From Flammeovirgaceae bacterium BBD 1991-12 (GTDB lineage: Bacteria > Bacteroidota > Bacteroidia > Cytophagales > Cyclobacteriaceae), in the NCBI GenBank assembly GCA_001657315.1, contig LYSV01000005.1:47926-111925 (forward strand): DNA of 64,000 nucleotides, read 5' to 3'. The translations under genes and the position numbers were made by a program. A model generated the notes under the pieces. It made no database searches and was not told the origin of the DNA. It worked only from the letters and a program-made list of their open reading frames with translations. Shown here one piece after another: positions 27,454 through 35,003 of the stretch. The stretch's first letter is position 1. Each line of letters begins with the position of its first letter.

Positions 27454-30400
27454 TCAAAGTGTTAAATTCAAGGTAAAAAGGAAACTTCTTACACCCGGGA
27501 AACCAAGCCCTGTGAAGGCTGTGGCATTTCCACCCGCTCCGCTGCTGAATGATTCGGGATCGAACCCATTCCATGGGGTAGCCAGAATAATATTATTGGC
27601 AGAAGCGGAGACATTGACACTTTCAAACGGCAGCTTTGAGAGTACGGCATTGGGCAGATCGTAGCCAAGCGTTATGTTCCGTAGTTTGACAAAAGAAGCA
27701 TCCTGAACGAAATTTTCGGATACACCTCTGAAGTCATTTCGGTAGAATCCTGCTCCGTAATTATTGTAGTCGGGGCCAAGGCCCTGACCCAGCCAGACCT
27801 GTTGCTCATTGCGGCTGCCATCCTCCAGCACACCATCAAAGACCACGACCTGATTTCTGTCCGATGAGTAGTCCAGCTTACCAAATGCTGCATAAAAGTT
27901 ATCAAACTGGCTGAACTGATCTATCCCATACCTTACGTCTATCAAAAACGACAGCGTCAGGTTTTTATAGGACAATGTATTCGTGATCCCGGCCAGCCAG
28001 TCAGGTTGTGAATTTCCCAATACCAGCTGATTGCCATTTCGCATTGGAAATCCATCCGAATCAATGATGATGGCCCTGTCCCTGTCCAGGTACTGCAGAT
28101 CTTCGGGTTCCCCTTCAGGATAATACCTGCTGTAGCTGGTGCCGTAGATATTTCCATAGGGATCACCCTCTATCAGGCGCACCGTAACGGTACTTCCGGC
28201 ATATCCAAACTGGGTGTCAATGTCGATCTGTTCTATTCCTTCACGGATGTCGACCACTTCATTTCTGTTACGTGTAAAATTCAGACTTATATCCCACGAG
28301 AAGTCCGGCGTTCTCACAGGTGTACCATGCAGCAGCAGCTCGATACCTCTGTTCTCTATCTCTCCGGCGTTTGTTATCAGTCTGGTAAAACCCGTAGCAT
28401 TGGATACAGGTACCGGGATGATCTGGTCCTTGCTATTGGTTTTATACCAGGTGAAATCGAAACCCACCCTGTTTTGCAGGAAACTTGTCTCGAGGCCCAG
28501 CTCTATGGATGTGGTCCTTTCCGGCTTCAGGTCAGGTGACCCCAGTACGCTGTTTCTGGTAAATCCCAGCTGTCCATTGACAGGTTCAACAGTTGAATAC
28601 GTTGTGGCTGTGGAATAGGGTGTTGCATCCTTGCCCACCTCAGCCAAAGAGGCTCTGAACTTGGCCAGGGTGACCTCCTCTGGCAGATTCAGGAAGTCAT
28701 GAAAGATAAACCCTGTACTTATCGAAGGGTAGAAGAACGACCGGTTGTCTTTGGGCAGGGTTGAGGTCCAGTCATTTCTGCCGGTAATGTTAAGATAGAT
28801 AATATTGTCATAGCTTAAAGTCAGGTCGCCATATACACCTACAAGCCTTTGCTCCCTTATATTTTGAGCATTCAGCTGTTCCACTACGTTTTCCAGTGAA
28901 AAAAACAGCGGGATCTCGAACTGGTTTCCTGTAGCTGTGATGGCATTTGAACTACGGTCAAACACATCATGTCCCAGGCGAAGTGTGGTTGAGAACTTTT
29001 CAGTAATATCCTTACTGAAGGTCAGGTTTAATGTGGAGTTGATATCCCGGCTATTGATCCGGGTCTCCTCGATGAGCCCTTCACTTCCGTTAAGAACAAC
29101 CTCACCCGGTATACCACGGGGGCCCGGGGAGATCTCCGTTCGTTCATCGCTGTAGTAGTCTGTGCCCAGTCTGTATTGAATGCTGAACCATTCTGTAGGT
29201 CTGTAGTTAAAGCTGATATTCCCTATAATACGGTTCACGTTATCCTCGTAGGTGGCAAACTCAGCGTCATAGATCGGATTGGTGTTGCCATAGGTTCGTT
29301 GGGTTCCATCCGGATTGATGTAATCAGTCACGTCCTGGGTATTGGCCCAGTACATGAGTCGCTCCAGCACCCTGTCATGCGGCACCCGGTTGCCACCGGA
29401 GTTGGAATAGATCATGGAAGTGGAAATATCCAGTTTTTCATTCATCTTAATGGTTCCACTCAGCTTGGCTGAGGTACGCGCCCAGTCACTGGCCGGGATT
29501 ACTCCTTTTTGACGAAGGTCGGAGATGGAGGCAAAGAAAGTAGCGTTTTGATTACCTCCTGATACACTAACATAATTGTCGTAGATTGTTCCGGTCTCCA
29601 TGGTATTTTCAGTATTGTTATAATACCTGTGACCGGGCTCGAAGGCCCTTACCGCATTGATGGGCGCTCCCCAACTGGGCCAGAAACTGGTGGGGGCATG
29701 GGCCCCGGAGAAACCCTGTCCGTATTCTTCCTGAAAGTCAGGATAGCGATTGATCTCTTCAAAACCTACGGTGCTTTTGACCTGGATCGATACCTTACCT
29801 TCCTGCCCCTTTTTTGTTGTAATGATCACGGCACCGTTGGCAGCCCTTACCCCATACAGAGCTGTGGCTGCCGCTCCTTTAAGTATGGAAACAGATTCAA
29901 TGTCATTAGGATTAATATCAGCGGCCCGGTTACTCAGTCCCCGTGGGGTACGTGATGATACTGTGGTTGGATTGGCCGATTCAATGGTAGAGTTATCGAT
30001 AGGCACTCCGTCCACTACAAAAAGTGGCTGGTTATCGGCATCCGGATTCAATGAAGTGATCCCCCGGATAATAATTCTGGAACTCATGCCTGGAGCTCCG
30101 CCGGAATTCGTGATTTGAACGCCGGATACCTTGCCCTGCAAGGCGCTTACCAGATTGGTTTGTTTGGTCCGGGTGATCTCCTCCTCACTGAGGTCTTCCA
30201 CAGCATAGCCAAGCCCGCGTTTTTCCTGTTCTATACCAAAGGCTGTTACTACAATCTCCGATAGTTCGGTGATATCCGGTTCCATTTGTATATCAATTAC
30301 CGTACGTCCGGAAAGTGGAACCTCAACGGTTCGATAGCCAATAAAGGAGAAAACAATAACCTGAATGGACTCAGGCATGTTGAGTGTGAAGTTACCGTCA

Positions 30401-30567
30401 ATATCCGTAACCGTGCCCACGGTAGTGCTTTTGGCCAGTACAGATACACCCGGCAGTGGTTCCCCGGATTCCGAAGTTACCCTGCCCCGTACGGTTTGCT
30501 GTGCAAGGGTTTCCGAGGTTATCCAGGACATGCCCAATACCGTTAAACATGTAAAAATTTTCTTCAT
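27454..30567 (-). CDS. SusC/RagA-family TonB-dependent outer-membrane transporter (third)
   Basis: An outer-membrane TonB-dependent transporter of 1037 residues. I use the ATG 30567 (MKKIFTCLTVLGMSW), which gives a normal signal peptide ending SETLAQ; the frame can be extended by nine residues to 30594 without adding a signal. Carboxypeptidase-D-like domain (TVRGRVTSESGEPLPGVSVL), plug (QPLFVVDGVPID; GAAATALYGVRAANG) and a barrel ending SFLFTLNLTL. CTAACCAAA stands 8 nt before the start. Paralogue of the SusC at 22198-25239. Confidence 0.95.
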   Translation of the reverse strand: MKKIFTCLTVLGMSWITSETLAQQTVRGRVTSESGEPLPGVSVLAKSTTVGTVTDIDGNFTLNMPESIQVIVFSFIGYRTVEVPLSGRTVIDIQMEPDITELSEIVVTAFGIEQEKRGLGYAVEDLSEEEITRTKQTNLVSALQGKVSGVQITNSGGAPGMSSRIIIRGITSLNPDADNQPLFVVDGVPIDNSTIESANPTTVSSRTPRGLSNRAADINPNDIESVSILKGAAATALYGVRAANGAVIITTKKGQEGKVSIQVKSTVGFEEINRYPDFQEEYGQGFSGAHAPTSFWPSWGAPINAVRAFEPGHRYYNNTENTMETGTIYDNYVSVSGGNQNATFFASISDLRQKGVIPASDWARTSAKLSGTIKMNEKLDISTSMIYSNSGGNRVPHDRVLERLMYWANTQDVTDYINPDGTQRTYGNTNPIYDAEFATYEDNVNRIIGNISFNYRPTEWFSIQYRLGTDYYSDERTEISPGPRGIPGEVVLNGSEGLIEETRINSRDINSTLNLTFSKDITEKFSTTLRLGHDVFDRSSNAITATGNQFEIPLFFSLENVVEQLNAQNIREQRLVGVYGDLTLSYDNIIYLNITGRNDWTSTLPKDNRSFFYPSISTGFIFHDFLNLPEEVTLAKFRASLAEVGKDATPYSTATTYSTVEPVNGQLGFTRNSVLGSPDLKPERTTSIELGLETSFLQNRVGFDFTWYKTNSKDQIIPVPVSNATGFTRLITNAGEIENRGIELLLHGTPVRTPDFSWDISLNFTRNRNEVVDIREGIEQIDIDTQFGYAGSTVTVRLIEGDPYGNIYGTSYSRYYPEGEPEDLQYLDRDRAIIIDSDGFPMRNGNQLVLGNSQPDWLAGITNTLSYKNLTLSFLIDVRYGIDQFSQFDNFYAAFGKLDYSSDRNQVVVFDGVLEDGSRNEQQVWLGQGLGPDYNNYGAGFYRNDFRGVSENFVQDASFVKLRNITLGYDLPNAVLSKLPFESVNVSASANNIILATPWNGFDPESFSSGAGGNATAFTGLGFPGVRSFLFTLNLTL

Positions 30568-30575
30568 AAGCTTAA

Positions 30576-30717
30576 TTTGGTTAGAATGCATCACTATATT
30601 AAGTATGTCAAAGAGAAATAAAAATGAGTCAAAAGTTTTTTGAATGGAGAAGTAAGTAACTCATTGACAGTGATCTACGTATAAACTGGATGCGCACGGA
30701 ACGTCAGATCCCGGTCA
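30576..30717 (-). promoter_or_regulatory. Leader and control region of the third SusC gene
   Basis: Counterpart of the region upstream of the second SusC: CTAACCAAA (30584-30576), CTATATTAAG and GTCAAAGAGAAA in the same order, and GAACGTCAGATC-N3-GTCA at 30699-30717. The gap of about 200 bp is shared with the divergent gene at 30771, so binding sites here could serve both directions. No perfect -33/-7 pair was found. Confidence 0.45.
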
Positions 30718-30770
30718 GAAGTCTTTAAAGTCCCCGGCGGACTCACTTATTCCAGGCAATTGAAATCCGA

Positions 30771-31739
30771 ATGATACCAGGTAAAATAAGATTGGCCATT
30801 GAAAACTCGAGTCTCGCGGATACAGTAGACAGGGACAGGTACGGGCGGGACTGGACCCGCTATACCCGTACGGTCTTTGATCATCTCGCCAGAAAGATCA
30901 ATGGTAAGGTCACCAAAAGAGTGATCGACCAACCTTATCTGATCCGTGATCTTCTGCTTATTGGATCTGAAGAGCTGGATAATATTCTGTTCAAGAACCG
31001 ACTGGGGAGTGTAGATGATTTTATTGATCATCTAAGGGGGCTGAATGGTCATAACACCCATCACTGGATCAGTGGAAAGACACTACATCACTACTGGCAC
31101 GGGGGGAATGCCAAGGACAAGAAACTTAATGTATTGCTTACTTTTCTGGACGTTGAGTTCGGACATTGGGACGAATGGAAACGCTCAATATCTGCCCCAG
31201 TGTTGAAACCGGATCCGCAGGCAGGTGGTAACAGAGAAGAGCTACTAAAAAACCATTACCTTGGGTACTACTACAGGTATTATCAAAAAACAGATGGCAG
31301 CCCTGTACTGGTCAAGACCCCCTTTCACATGCTGGAGGAGGCCAATGCCATAACAGCGCTTACCAAAACCCTGGGGCACTATTACAGAAGCTCTTCCCTG
31401 GCCATAAGAGCCGGAGTCCTCTATGTGGAATGTGAGAATCTGAACTGGAATGAAAAGGAAAGTCATGTTTACAATGTGGGATTTGAGACCCATCCTCAGC
31501 TATTGATAGGAGTATCCAATACGCTTAACCGCCGGGGAAGAGCCCTGGCAATCAAAAATGTACTTGTAAGGCAAAAGCAACCGTTCGATTACGACAGTAC
31601 CGAAGCGGTGGAGATCCCTTTTGACACCGTCTTTCATAAGCCCTGTGAGGAATCCCGGATGATCACTTTCTTCCAGAACAGCAGTGACAACCTGATCACT
31701 ACTCCGCTGGCCCATAATTTCGATGAGCTCCCCGGGTGA
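30771..31739 (+). CDS. Hypothetical protein with putative N-terminal DNA-binding-like segment
   Basis: A 322-residue soluble protein, no signal or membrane segment. Family not recognised. Residues about 95-145 (ISGKTLHHYWHGG, then KLNVLLTFLDVEFGHWDEW) resemble a motif common at the N-terminus of Bacteroidota proteins (STLxRxW ... tLd.La.flg..sWdeF), often thought to be a helix-turn-helix-like domain. The remaining 150 residues look like a compact sensor-type beta domain (LAIRAGVLYVECENLNW). It is divergent from the third SusC with about 200 bp between, so a local regulator of that operon is a plausible but unproven role. Confidence 0.65.
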   Translation: MIPGKIRLAIENSSLADTVDRDRYGRDWTRYTRTVFDHLARKINGKVTKRVIDQPYLIRDLLLIGSEELDNILFKNRLGSVDDFIDHLRGLNGHNTHHWISGKTLHHYWHGGNAKDKKLNVLLTFLDVEFGHWDEWKRSISAPVLKPDPQAGGNREELLKNHYLGYYYRYYQKTDGSPVLVKTPFHMLEEANAITALTKTLGHYYRSSSLAIRAGVLYVECENLNWNEKESHVYNVGFETHPQLLIGVSNTLNRRGRALAIKNVLVRQKQPFDYDSTEAVEIPFDTVFHKPCEESRMITFFQNSSDNLITTPLAHNFDELPG

Positions 31740-31779
31740 TACGGAAAGCCTGAGAAGATGGTTTAAATTCGACAAGGGA

Positions 31780-31871
31780 CTGACGTTACTCGGAAATATA
31801 CGTGTTCAGTTCACTCAAATGACCAATTCCGTAACTTTTGCTATCTTAGATAGTGGTAAATCAAATCAGTC
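31780..31871 (+). repeat. Duplicated upstream region, copy A
   Basis: About 92 bp directly before the small ORF at 31872 is roughly 80 percent identical by eye to 32430-32530 before the small ORF at 32531. Both share blocks such as TGACCAATTCC, TAACTTTT and TTAGATAG near the start codon. The last two resemble promoter elements. It shows that the two small genes are duplicated transcription units. Confidence 0.7.
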
Positions 31872-32072
31872 ATGAAGACCAGAAACATTGGATATATCGA
31901 TCCTAATGAAGATCCCCTGGATATTGAGGTAGATATCGCCCTAAAATCCATAATGGCTGAACGTTTCAGAGCTTTTTGCGAAATGATTGCCGCCAACTAT
32001 GCCATGATTCAAATTGATGTTGTCAATTATCCCGTCAAAAGAGAAATTTATTATATAGAAGATGGGGAATGA
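31872..32072 (+). CDS. Small protein upstream of a truncated nucleotidyltransferase
   Basis: A 66-residue acidic protein starting MKTRNIGYIDPNEDPLDIEV, with one helical stretch (AERFRAFCEMIAANYAM). No signal peptide. It overlaps the following truncated nucleotidyltransferase ORF by 11 bp. Small ORFs directly before MNT-type nucleotidyltransferases are common in Bacteroidota and resemble toxin-antitoxin pairs in layout. Activity cannot be inferred, and the partner here is broken. Confidence 0.55.
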   Translation: MKTRNIGYIDPNEDPLDIEVDIALKSIMAERFRAFCEMIAANYAMIQIDVVNYPVKREIYYIEDGE

Positions 32073-32217
32073 AAACAACCGGTTTCCCAGGCATTTTAAA
32101 GATTTCATAACGGAGCTTAACAGGTACGAAGTAGAATATATGCTAATTGGCGGGTATGCCATGGGTGCTTATGGTCACATTCAGTTGAAGCCAAGGCAAG
32201 CGCATCTTAATTTTTAA
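32062..32217 (+). pseudogene. Truncated MNT-type nucleotidyltransferase
   Basis: The frame from the ATG 32062 encodes 51 residues. RHFKDFITELNRYEVEYMLI, then GGYAMGAYGHI, is the typical start of small nucleotidyltransferases, whose catalytic DxD should follow just after that point. Instead the frame runs into unrelated sequence at about 32187 and stops at 32215, at the edge of an inverted-repeat element. The catalytic part is therefore missing, and the gene is dead. Too short for routine gene calling. Confidence 0.65.
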
Positions 32218-32314
32218 CCGCGGAGACGCATAAGACGCTAAGTAGGATATCTACTTTATGTCAACTCAGCCACTTTTCATGTTTGCTCTGCGCCTTAAGC
32301 GTCTTATCGGTTTA
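32214..32314. mobile_element. MITE-like inverted-repeat element inserted in the nucleotidyltransferase gene
   Basis: The left end, TTAACCGCGGAGACGC then ATAAGACGC, reappears imperfectly inverted at the right end (32286-32314), where the reverse strand reads TAAACCGATAAGACGC then TTAAGGCGCAGAG. There is no ORF inside. Its ends resemble the short ccgcagagacgcaaagacgc-type interspersed repeats found in many bacterial genomes. The true left boundary may be as early as 32187. It interrupts the nucleotidyltransferase. Confidence 0.55.
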
Positions 32315-32429
32315 TTCAACAGGGATATTATTCAAAAAAAGTTAGTCTATTCACGAATTAGACGTGTTTACCATATCGTCAGAACCTTGCAGATAGGGAT
32401 TAATTGTATTTTATAAAGAGTATCAAAGG

Positions 32430-32530
32430 CTGATGTTACTCATAAATACACGTGCTCAGTTCGCTCTAATGACCAATTCCATAACTTTTACTATTTTAGA
32501 TAGCGGTAGACTAAATCAATTATCCGACCC
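32430..32530 (+). repeat. Duplicated upstream region, copy B
   Basis: Second copy of the promoter-proximal sequence described at 31780-31871, here before the small ORF at 32531. It differs by a short insertion just before the start codon. Between the MITE-like element and this copy (32315-32429) nothing recognisable was seen. Confidence 0.7.
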
Positions 32531-32728
32531 ATGACTAAAGTTATAAACTACCATGACATCGAGGAAAAGACCATAAGGAACAAAGCCTCATTAAATGATG
32601 AAGAGGCTCTGGTAAGGGCATTGGACCTTATTGATTTTTATGCTACGCTGATCAGCCTGAATGATGATTTAAGATCGACTACAGATAATGATGGTAGTTG
32701 GATAGAGTTGAAATACAAACTGAAATGA
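32531..32728 (+). CDS. Small acidic protein without its usual partner
   Basis: A 65-residue protein (MTKVINYHDIEEKTIRNKAS, then EEALVRALDLIDFYATL), soluble and acidic. I do not know its function. Its composition and the shared upstream sequence link it to the small ORF at 31872. No nucleotidyltransferase follows: only 49 bp remain before the convergent peptidase gene. It may be a remnant of a second small-ORF/MNT module. Confidence 0.5.
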   Translation: MTKVINYHDIEEKTIRNKASLNDEEALVRALDLIDFYATLISLNDDLRSTTDNDGSWIELKYKLK

Positions 32729-32777
32729 TCCGTCCAGTTGGAAAAGAGAAACAAAAATAAATTTCAAAAGTGATCTT

Positions 32778-34013
32778 TTATCTTGCATACTTATCCAATA
32801 ATAATTCCATAAATATACGGGCAGAAGCTTTCCCCTTGGCCTGAACGAACTCCCGGGGTGTATCGTCACCTACCTCATAGGTCACGGCCTCGGCCTTGAA
32901 TTCGTGTAAAAACCAGTTCTTCGAGACCGGTGATTCCGCTCCACCGTCTTCTTCCGTAATGGTTTCATCCGGAAAGGCCTCTCTCAACCTTTTGATCCAC
33001 GTTTTTACCACACCATTCTGGTCGGGGAAAGTCTCGTTGTTAAAGGTATAAAGCAGGTCATTGTGAGTAGAATGAAAATCCAGCCCGAGTACAACATCCA
33101 GTTCGTTCATCTTTACCAGCTGATGAATATACTGCTGGAATTGATCTATTTCCGGTTGGTTATAGAACTGCCAGTCCCGGTTCAGGTCCACACCACCCGT
33201 ATTGTGCCTCCAGTGACCATTGTCTACGCCGTCGGGATTGAGCATGGGCACTACCACTATACTGAATTTCTCCCTGAACTTTTCCACCAGAGCAGTGGTC
33301 GAAATGAGCTCTTCCACAAAGGCCTTCATGGCCATGTACCCTGTAACCTCTGGAGGATGCTGCCGGCTGATCACGATCAATAGTGGCTGTTTTTGTGCAA
33401 TAGCTATCTGCAGGGCAGTCAGTTCCCTGTCATTCCGGCTTTTTCCTATTGGTTTGCGTAAGACAAAATCTGATGTAGCCATCTGACTGATCCAGTCTTC
33501 ATTGTTGTCTGATGTGAGTAGCTCCTGAGCAGAGATCCATTGATACCTGTTTGTCAGGCTCAGCCTTAGCACCGCACTGTCCTTCTCATGAACAACATAT
33601 CTTGTACTGTCCAGCGGTTGCCATTGTATACCGTCATGGCTGTGGTCAGGGTAGTACCTGTGTTTGCCATCACGATATTTCAGGTGGAGGTAGATCTCCT
33701 TCCGTTCTTCTGATCGTATTTTAAAAGAATACCATGGACTCATGTTGATGGGGGCATTTTCCGGATAGATGCTGATCTGATAAAGTGAATCTGTGAGCTT
33801 CTCAAAGGCATTCATCCGTGCGCCGTCAAATTTATTGCTGACGGATACACCATCGATGGTGAACGTACCTTTCTTCTGGAGTTCGATGGATTTGGTTCTG
33901 GTATTCGTGGAACCTGGGGGATCGTAGGATAGTGGAGCGCCCGTTTTTTGGGGAGTGGAGCATGAAACAATCAGCAGTGCCAATGCAAGCCATGAAAATA
34001 AATGTGCGGTCAT
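32778..34013 (-). CDS. M14-family zinc carboxypeptidase, lipoprotein
   Basis: Metallocarboxypeptidase-like enzyme of 411 residues from the ATG 34013, chosen because MTAHLFSWLALALLIVSC is a lipoprotein signal; the frame extends 27 residues upstream without such a signal. M14 elements are seen: HPPE (ISRQHPPEVTGY) as the HxxE zinc pair, LDFHSTH with the third zinc His, NLNRDW-like GVDLNRDWQF for substrate binding, and TYEVGDDTPREF with the catalytic Glu. An N-terminal beta domain (about 40-150) precedes the catalytic part, as in cytosolic-carboxypeptidase-like M14 proteins. It follows a phosphodiester glycosidase gene and probably acts on envelope or murein peptides. Confidence 0.87.
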   Translation of the reverse strand: MTAHLFSWLALALLIVSCSTPQKTGAPLSYDPPGSTNTRTKSIELQKKGTFTIDGVSVSNKFDGARMNAFEKLTDSLYQISIYPENAPINMSPWYSFKIRSEERKEIYLHLKYRDGKHRYYPDHSHDGIQWQPLDSTRYVVHEKDSAVLRLSLTNRYQWISAQELLTSDNNEDWISQMATSDFVLRKPIGKSRNDRELTALQIAIAQKQPLLIVISRQHPPEVTGYMAMKAFVEELISTTALVEKFREKFSIVVVPMLNPDGVDNGHWRHNTGGVDLNRDWQFYNQPEIDQFQQYIHQLVKMNELDVVLGLDFHSTHNDLLYTFNNETFPDQNGVVKTWIKRLREAFPDETITEEDGGAESPVSKNWFLHEFKAEAVTYEVGDDTPREFVQAKGKASARIFMELLLDKYAR

Positions 34014-34115
34014 GAGTTTTGTCTGCTTTAAATCGGAGCTAAAATGATGTTTAGTAGTAAGTAATGAGTCCATAGTCCTGAGTAAATGGTTCAATTTGAG
34101 TCTCTTATGGTTCTA

Positions 34116-35003
34116 TCATCGTATGATGAGGGCATTTGCTACCTTTCTCTCTCCTTCGTGATCAAATCGCTTATTGTCTGAAGGGAAATTCACTACCCCA
34201 TTGCGGGCTGTCCACATCGAGGTAGACCCGCCACCGTCAAGGTTAAGTGCGTCGCGGCAGCCCAACGATTTCATTATCATTGCCAATTCCGGGGTAGAAA
34301 GGCCCGCGGCTTGAGCATTCCGTCCATCGGCAGTAACAAACAGCACATGACCGTCCTGTGTAATGCCCACAGCCGTTCTCGGATGCCTGTTCTGATTGAA
34401 TTTATCTTCCACTAACTTCGTGTAGCTTCCGTTGAGCAGCAGCAAAGGACCGGAGGACATTACATCCTGAAAATCTTTCATGGTTTTCCAACCTTCCTCC
34501 GGACGAGGGATGATGGATGCCTTTCGCGCCTGATCTATGGTTATGGCTCCATTGCCATGCTGTGCACTTAATCCGGAGTCGGGTAGGCTGATAATCCGTG
34601 AATCTGCCATGAGCAGGCACACGGAACCACCCTTTTTCATGTTGAAATAAGTACCGTTCACCGCGGCCAGAGCTTTTCTCTGCTGACCAATGAGACTTGT
34701 TTTTTCCAGACCGGAATCCAGATGAGCCACTTCTATGTTAAGGGGGTAATCAGGATCCACATCCAGAATGTTGATACTTTGCCTGGAATGGAAAAGGGTA
34801 TCAAAATGCCTGTATTTCCAGGTAAGCCCAGGGGCCAGTTGTTGTGTTTGCCATAAGCCAGGGTCTATTGTAGGTATGTCGGGCCCGTTCTGTGCCAGCC
34901 CGATTGTGGATGAGATCAGAAAAAGGAAAAATATGATAAGGGACCGAACCTGTGCCCGCTGGTATTTACATTGGTAGTAGCCTGAAGTAGTGAACTGATC
35001 CAT
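34116..35003 (-). CDS. Phosphodiester glycosidase family protein (NAGPA domain)
   Basis: A 295-residue exported protein with a hydrophobic N-terminal segment (IIFFLFLISSTIGLAQ), probably a signal peptide. The NAGPA/phosphodiester-glycosidase fold is shown by AAVNGTYFNMKKGG, SSGPLLLLNG, HPRTAVGITQDG and NLDGGGSTSMW. Family members hydrolyse phosphodiester-linked N-acetylglucosamine. Its start overlaps the stop of the GH3/beta-lactamase gene by one base (TAATG), so the two are co-translated. With GH3 and M14 neighbours, the target may be envelope amino-sugar polymers. Confidence 0.88.
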   Translation of the reverse strand: MDQFTTSGYYQCKYQRAQVRSLIIFFLFLISSTIGLAQNGPDIPTIDPGLWQTQQLAPGLTWKYRHFDTLFHSRQSINILDVDPDYPLNIEVAHLDSGLEKTSLIGQQRKALAAVNGTYFNMKKGGSVCLLMADSRIISLPDSGLSAQHGNGAITIDQARKASIIPRPEEGWKTMKDFQDVMSSGPLLLLNGSYTKLVEDKFNQNRHPRTAVGITQDGHVLFVTADGRNAQAAGLSTPELAMIMKSLGCRDALNLDGGGSTSMWTARNGVVNFPSDNKRFDHEGERKVANALIIR

